In this document: piece after piece, positions 4,044 through 6,430 of the stretch
Position numbering within the stretch: the stretch's first letter is position 1
Layout of the letters: every line of letters starts with the position of its first letter
Origin: Desulfobacterales bacterium
Lineage (GTDB): Bacteria > Desulfobacterota > Desulfobacteria > Desulfobacterales > UBA5852
Assembly: GCA_016735415.1 (NCBI GenBank)
Contig: JAERRP010000537.1
Coordinates: forward strand, 1-6,430
Direction: 5' to 3'
DNA: 6,430 bases
Translations under genes and position numbers: made by a program
Notes under the pieces: model-generated
The model's input: only the letters and a program-made list of their open reading frames with translations
Database searches by the model: none
What the model was told of the DNA's origin: nothing

Positions 4044-6230
4044 TTACTTCCTCACATCCAACGTATCGGTTTTAAATTCAACCTCACACTTAATTTTCCG
4101 GTCGTCTACTTCAACTATCAAGGTGCATGTATGCTCTCCTTCGGCAGGAGCGGTTATCCAGGCATTGGGAGCTTCTGCAACCTGCCTGCCGTCCAGCTGC
4201 CAGGTACAACGCTCGAACCTTATGCGCCTTCCGGCATTATCATTAATAATCGCCCGCAGATGCATGGGCCGTTTCGCAACAAGAGACTGGTTTTTCTGCG
4301 GATGTAGCAATGATACTGCAGGAGGCTGCTTAGGTGCATTTATTGAAACCGGCTCGGATACAGCCGTGAAGAAACCATCATTGACAACAACCTGTACCTG
4401 AACATTTCCACTGGGGATGCCATCCATAGGCAAATCCATTGAATGGCCTTCTCTTGATCGGTCTCCCAAAGGAGTTTTCGCCTGTACCGGATGCCATGTC
4501 CGCCCTTTATTGTCCGACCAGCGGACCCAGCAATCAGGCTCTTTAGCTAAATGATCCGCCATGAAAGTAACGCGCAGCAGTCCATTCTTAAGCACAGATG
4601 CTTTTACCCTGGAGACTTTCGGCTCTTTTTTGGGAGCTTCCAGTTCCCACATCACTTTCTCTTTTTCGTCGCATAATAGGCGTAGCCGTGTACCAGGCGC
4701 TTTATTCGGAATAGAGGCATGAATAACATAGTCATCAGGTTCGCATGTGCTATCGACATTACCGCAGTTTGATCCGGTAAATTTCTGCTCGTAGCGGAAG
4801 ACAGCAGAGGACGCAATGACTTCTCCCTTCTCGTCAAGAAGCTCAGCCGTCATCGGTATACGTTTCATACCAGCAGTATCCACACGTGTTTGCACACGTG
4901 TCACCGTCCTGACATTCACTTTGTTGTGGCTGAACAAACCGATAATTGTAATAACATCCATATAATAGATCTCAAACTCCTCGTAGGGTGGATTTTTCAG
5001 CCACCACCAAGGGTCATACCGGCGCCAGTCATCCCACCATTTTTCAGAAACACCCACATATTCAGGATGAAGATCAGGGTGTTGTATAAGACTACTAAAA
5101 CGGTAAATAGACATCCACTGTGGGCCGCAATATGACATATAACATTTATGGTTGGCCGGCGACAGAACATTGCCGTTTTCGATATTCAGGCCGTATTCTC
5201 CAGTGGAAGCTGTGGGATTTCCAGCCGGATCATAGGGTTTATATGCAGGATAGCCGGCATCACCAGGGGTTCCACAGGGGGAATGACCGAAACCGAGCTG
5301 ATGACCTACTTCGTGAGCCATGACTATCTCGGCGCCGTTTCCGCCGGAGCCGATTGCCGAAGATGCGCACCCGATAATAGGACCCATCGGGATGCCGTTT
5401 GCGAGCAGACCGAAATACAAATCACCCGCCTGTGAGCCGTCGGCAATTTTTTCGGCAACCAGGTCGGCAAGCAGAGCACCCCAATTCGGAGAACAGCAAC
5501 CGTTACAGCTTGGTGGATCGGTTAACGGATCAGTTTGCGTAGTGGTGCTGACAATGCGGTAGGTTGCCTCGGAAAGCGGATACGTGGTCAACATCCAGGC
5601 TGAAGTATTTTGAAAATCGGCAAGATTTGGAGCTGCTATGGTGAGATTACCTGTTCCAGCGGCATTATCCCCATTATAGCCGACCATGATACCTGCCAGC
5701 CGCATTGTTTGTTTCAAGGTGGCATCAATATTGACACTTTCATCATCAGAATAGATGCCGCCTGTTACTTCAATTTTTAATTGAAGCTTGCCCCAAAACT
5801 CATCGGCAGGGATTATAAAATTGAGGGTTGCACCTATATTGTCGCGCTCAGTTGCGTATGCCGGCGATACTTCTGCGGTAACAGAACCTGGTGCCTCGGG
5901 TGAATAGGTCGCCACATCACTGTATAATCCGTAGAGCAATTGCCGGCTCAGTTTGAGTGTTCCAGTCACATTGGAAACCTGGTTGGGAAAGCCCCGCAGA
6001 TACACCCGCACCCAGGCCGCTTTTCCGGCAACAAGCCGTAAAGAGTTGTCCGGGCCCCTGTCTGCGGGGTCAGTCAAATGTTCTTCTGCCCGGTAATATT
6101 GAATCGATTGAGTAACTTCGACACCATGAATGGACAAATGATTAATTTTTTCAAACACGAAATCGTGCTTGTCCAGATATTCCCAGATTGCCTCTTTCAT
6201 GAATTCATTTAAATTCTCTTTCTTGTCCAT
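4044..6230 (-). CDS. Large metzincin-type zinc metalloprotease with flanking beta domains (728 aa)
   Basis: A likely zinc endopeptidase. The start is the ATG at 6228-6230, preceded by AAAGGGG with a 5-base gap. The ATG six codons upstream has no ribosome site. No signal peptide: the N-terminus is charged and helical (MDKKENLNEFMKEAIWEYL). Parts in order: a beta-sandwich (~30-165) opening with GVEVTQSIQYY (36-46), a motif I recall from large uncharacterised bacterial metalloproteases; a catalytic domain (~172-385) with HEVGHQLGFGH (306-316; ligands His306, His310, His316, base Glu307) and a Cys-flanked Met-turn CYMSYC (Met365); a Trp-rich linker WWDDWRRYDPWWW (398-410); and C-terminal beta domains (~415-728), the last two Ig-like. 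Clustered Cys (242-246 and elsewhere) suggest disulfides or an extra metal site, odd for a protein without an export signal. The substrate is unknown. Confidence 0.88.
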   Translation of the reverse strand: MDKKENLNEFMKEAIWEYLDKHDFVFEKINHLSIHGVEVTQSIQYYRAEEHLTDPADRGPDNSLRLVAGKAAWVRVYLRGFPNQVSNVTGTLKLSRQLLYGLYSDVATYSPEAPGSVTAEVSPAYATERDNIGATLNFIIPADEFWGKLQLKIEVTGGIYSDDESVNIDATLKQTMRLAGIMVGYNGDNAAGTGNLTIAAPNLADFQNTSAWMLTTYPLSEATYRIVSTTTQTDPLTDPPSCNGCCSPNWGALLADLVAEKIADGSQAGDLYFGLLANGIPMGPIIGCASSAIGSGGNGAEIVMAHEVGHQLGFGHSPCGTPGDAGYPAYKPYDPAGNPTASTGEYGLNIENGNVLSPANHKCYMSYCGPQWMSIYRFSSLIQHPDLHPEYVGVSEKWWDDWRRYDPWWWLKNPPYEEFEIYYMDVITIIGLFSHNKVNVRTVTRVQTRVDTAGMKRIPMTAELLDEKGEVIASSAVFRYEQKFTGSNCGNVDSTCEPDDYVIHASIPNKAPGTRLRLLCDEKEKVMWELEAPKKEPKVSRVKASVLKNGLLRVTFMADHLAKEPDCWVRWSDNKGRTWHPVQAKTPLGDRSREGHSMDLPMDGIPSGNVQVQVVVNDGFFTAVSEPVSINAPKQPPAVSLLHPQKNQSLVAKRPMHLRAIINDNAGRRIRFERCTWQLDGRQVAEAPNAWITAPAEGEHTCTLIVEVDDRKIKCEVEFKTDTLDVRK

Positions 6231-6430
6231 AATGACCCCTTTCATCATTTGATTTTCAACATGTAGAGCATTGCGACTTCAGGATGAAATGCCTCTTACT
6301 ATGTTTCTATTATGCAATATTATTTATGATGTCCTCCTGTCTTTATAGTGAATTAAGCTAATGCATGGCATGAGGGGCTAGTAAAATCTTGCTACAGCCT
6401 TGAAAACAATTAAAGAGATGACTTTTAGAC
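6231..6430 (-). other. Leader of the 728-aa protease gene with orphan Shine-Dalgarno sequence
   Basis: No gene of more than about a dozen codons is present on the minus strand. AGGAGG at 6333-6338 is a perfect ribosome site with no ATG, GTG or TTG at a usable distance. It lies just past TATAAA (6342-6347), a fair -10 box lacking a matching -35 box. A small hairpin, GGCTGTA pairing with TACTAGCC and one bulged T, lies at 6376-6399. These may be parts of the preceding cassette junction. Nothing else is seen. Confidence 0.4.
6236..6242 (-). promoter_or_regulatory. Shine-Dalgarno sequence deciding the start of the 728-aa protease
   Basis: AAAGGGG on the minus strand, then TCATT, then the ATG at 6230. 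The upstream ATG pair at 6243-6248 has only CGCAATGCTCTACATG-type sequence before it and no purine-rich site, so the downstream start is preferred. Confidence 0.65.

Larger units (their letters stand above)
3958..6430 (-). mobile_element. Partial integron gene cassette with the 728-aa metalloprotease (>=2.4 kb)
   Basis: The 3' boundary is the GTTATGC box of the attC at 3952-4040. The 5' boundary is either near the right end of the window or beyond it. An ATTAGCT box at 6356-6362 resembles the right-hand box of the attC at 1301-1388, but no convincing second half is visible. The unit contains a leader of at least 126 bases, a single large gene and its attC almost touching the stop codon. Confidence 0.6.

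Noticed and set aside
3966..5562. Plus-strand frames of 67-113 codons opposite the 728-aa protease, and a 61-codon minus-strand frame at 4652-4837
   Set aside because: They are shadows of the protease gene; one starts inside the attC stem. No plausible protein features are seen.
6356..6430. Possible fourth attC at the right edge (AGCTAAT box at 6356-6362, TTTAGAC at 6424-6430)
   Set aside because: The left box resembles the right-hand box of the 1301-1388 site, but the interior does not fold: apart from an off-centre 7-bp hairpin at 6376-6399 there are no matching arms. The site may continue beyond the window, so it cannot be called.
1..6430. CRISPR array, tRNA or rRNA genes, insertion sequence
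   Set aside because: No regularly spaced direct repeats, no tRNA- or rRNA-like segments, and no transposase or flanking terminal repeats were seen.

Overview
The window reads as part of an integron gene-cassette array, carried by a bacterium that cannot be placed from this sequence alone. It is probably Gram-negative, since chromosomal integrons of this kind are known from Gammaproteobacteria, Desulfobacterota, Planctomycetota and relatives. All recognisable genes lie on the minus strand and are read from right to left. Three of the four gene units are followed by an imperfect inverted repeat with the layout of an attC site: a RYYYAAC-like start just past the gene, a long hairpin with an extra base in the gene-proximal arm, and a GTTRRRY-like end. 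No integrase, attI site or transposase is inside the window. If this is one array, the integrase should lie to the right of base 6430.

Layout in transcription order (right to left). (1) Bases 6231-6430: an untranslated leader with an orphan Shine-Dalgarno sequence. (2) Bases 4044-6230: a 728-residue zinc metalloprotease of the metzincin type, with HExxHxxGxxH and beta-sandwich domains on both sides. Its attC site is 3952-4040. (3) Bases 3747-3951: a leader with a second, near-perfect orphan Shine-Dalgarno sequence in front of a 3-codon reading frame. (4) Bases 1575-3746: a 723-residue multi-domain beta protein with a dense tryptophan cluster, function unknown. A 186-base non-coding tail with two hairpins follows, then attC at 1301-1388. 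(5) Bases 1146-1265: a 39-codon Cys/His microprotein whose stop overlaps the next start as ATGA. (6) Bases 286-1149: a 287-residue leishmanolysin-like (M8-type) zinc protease. Its probable attC is 218-280. (7) Bases 1-156: the start of a tetratricopeptide-repeat protein that runs off the left edge.

How the parts may work together. Two different zinc metzincins and a large beta-sandwich protein sit in consecutive cassettes, and none shows a signal peptide. The microprotein and the M8-type protease form a translationally coupled pair, so the small protein may be a partner, inhibitor or maturation factor. Any role for the set, such as effectors, defence or cell-surface processing, is inference. 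The attC sites, catalytic motifs, gene starts and the ATGA overlap are read directly from the sequence. No promoter is convincing, which fits cassettes transcribed from upstream.
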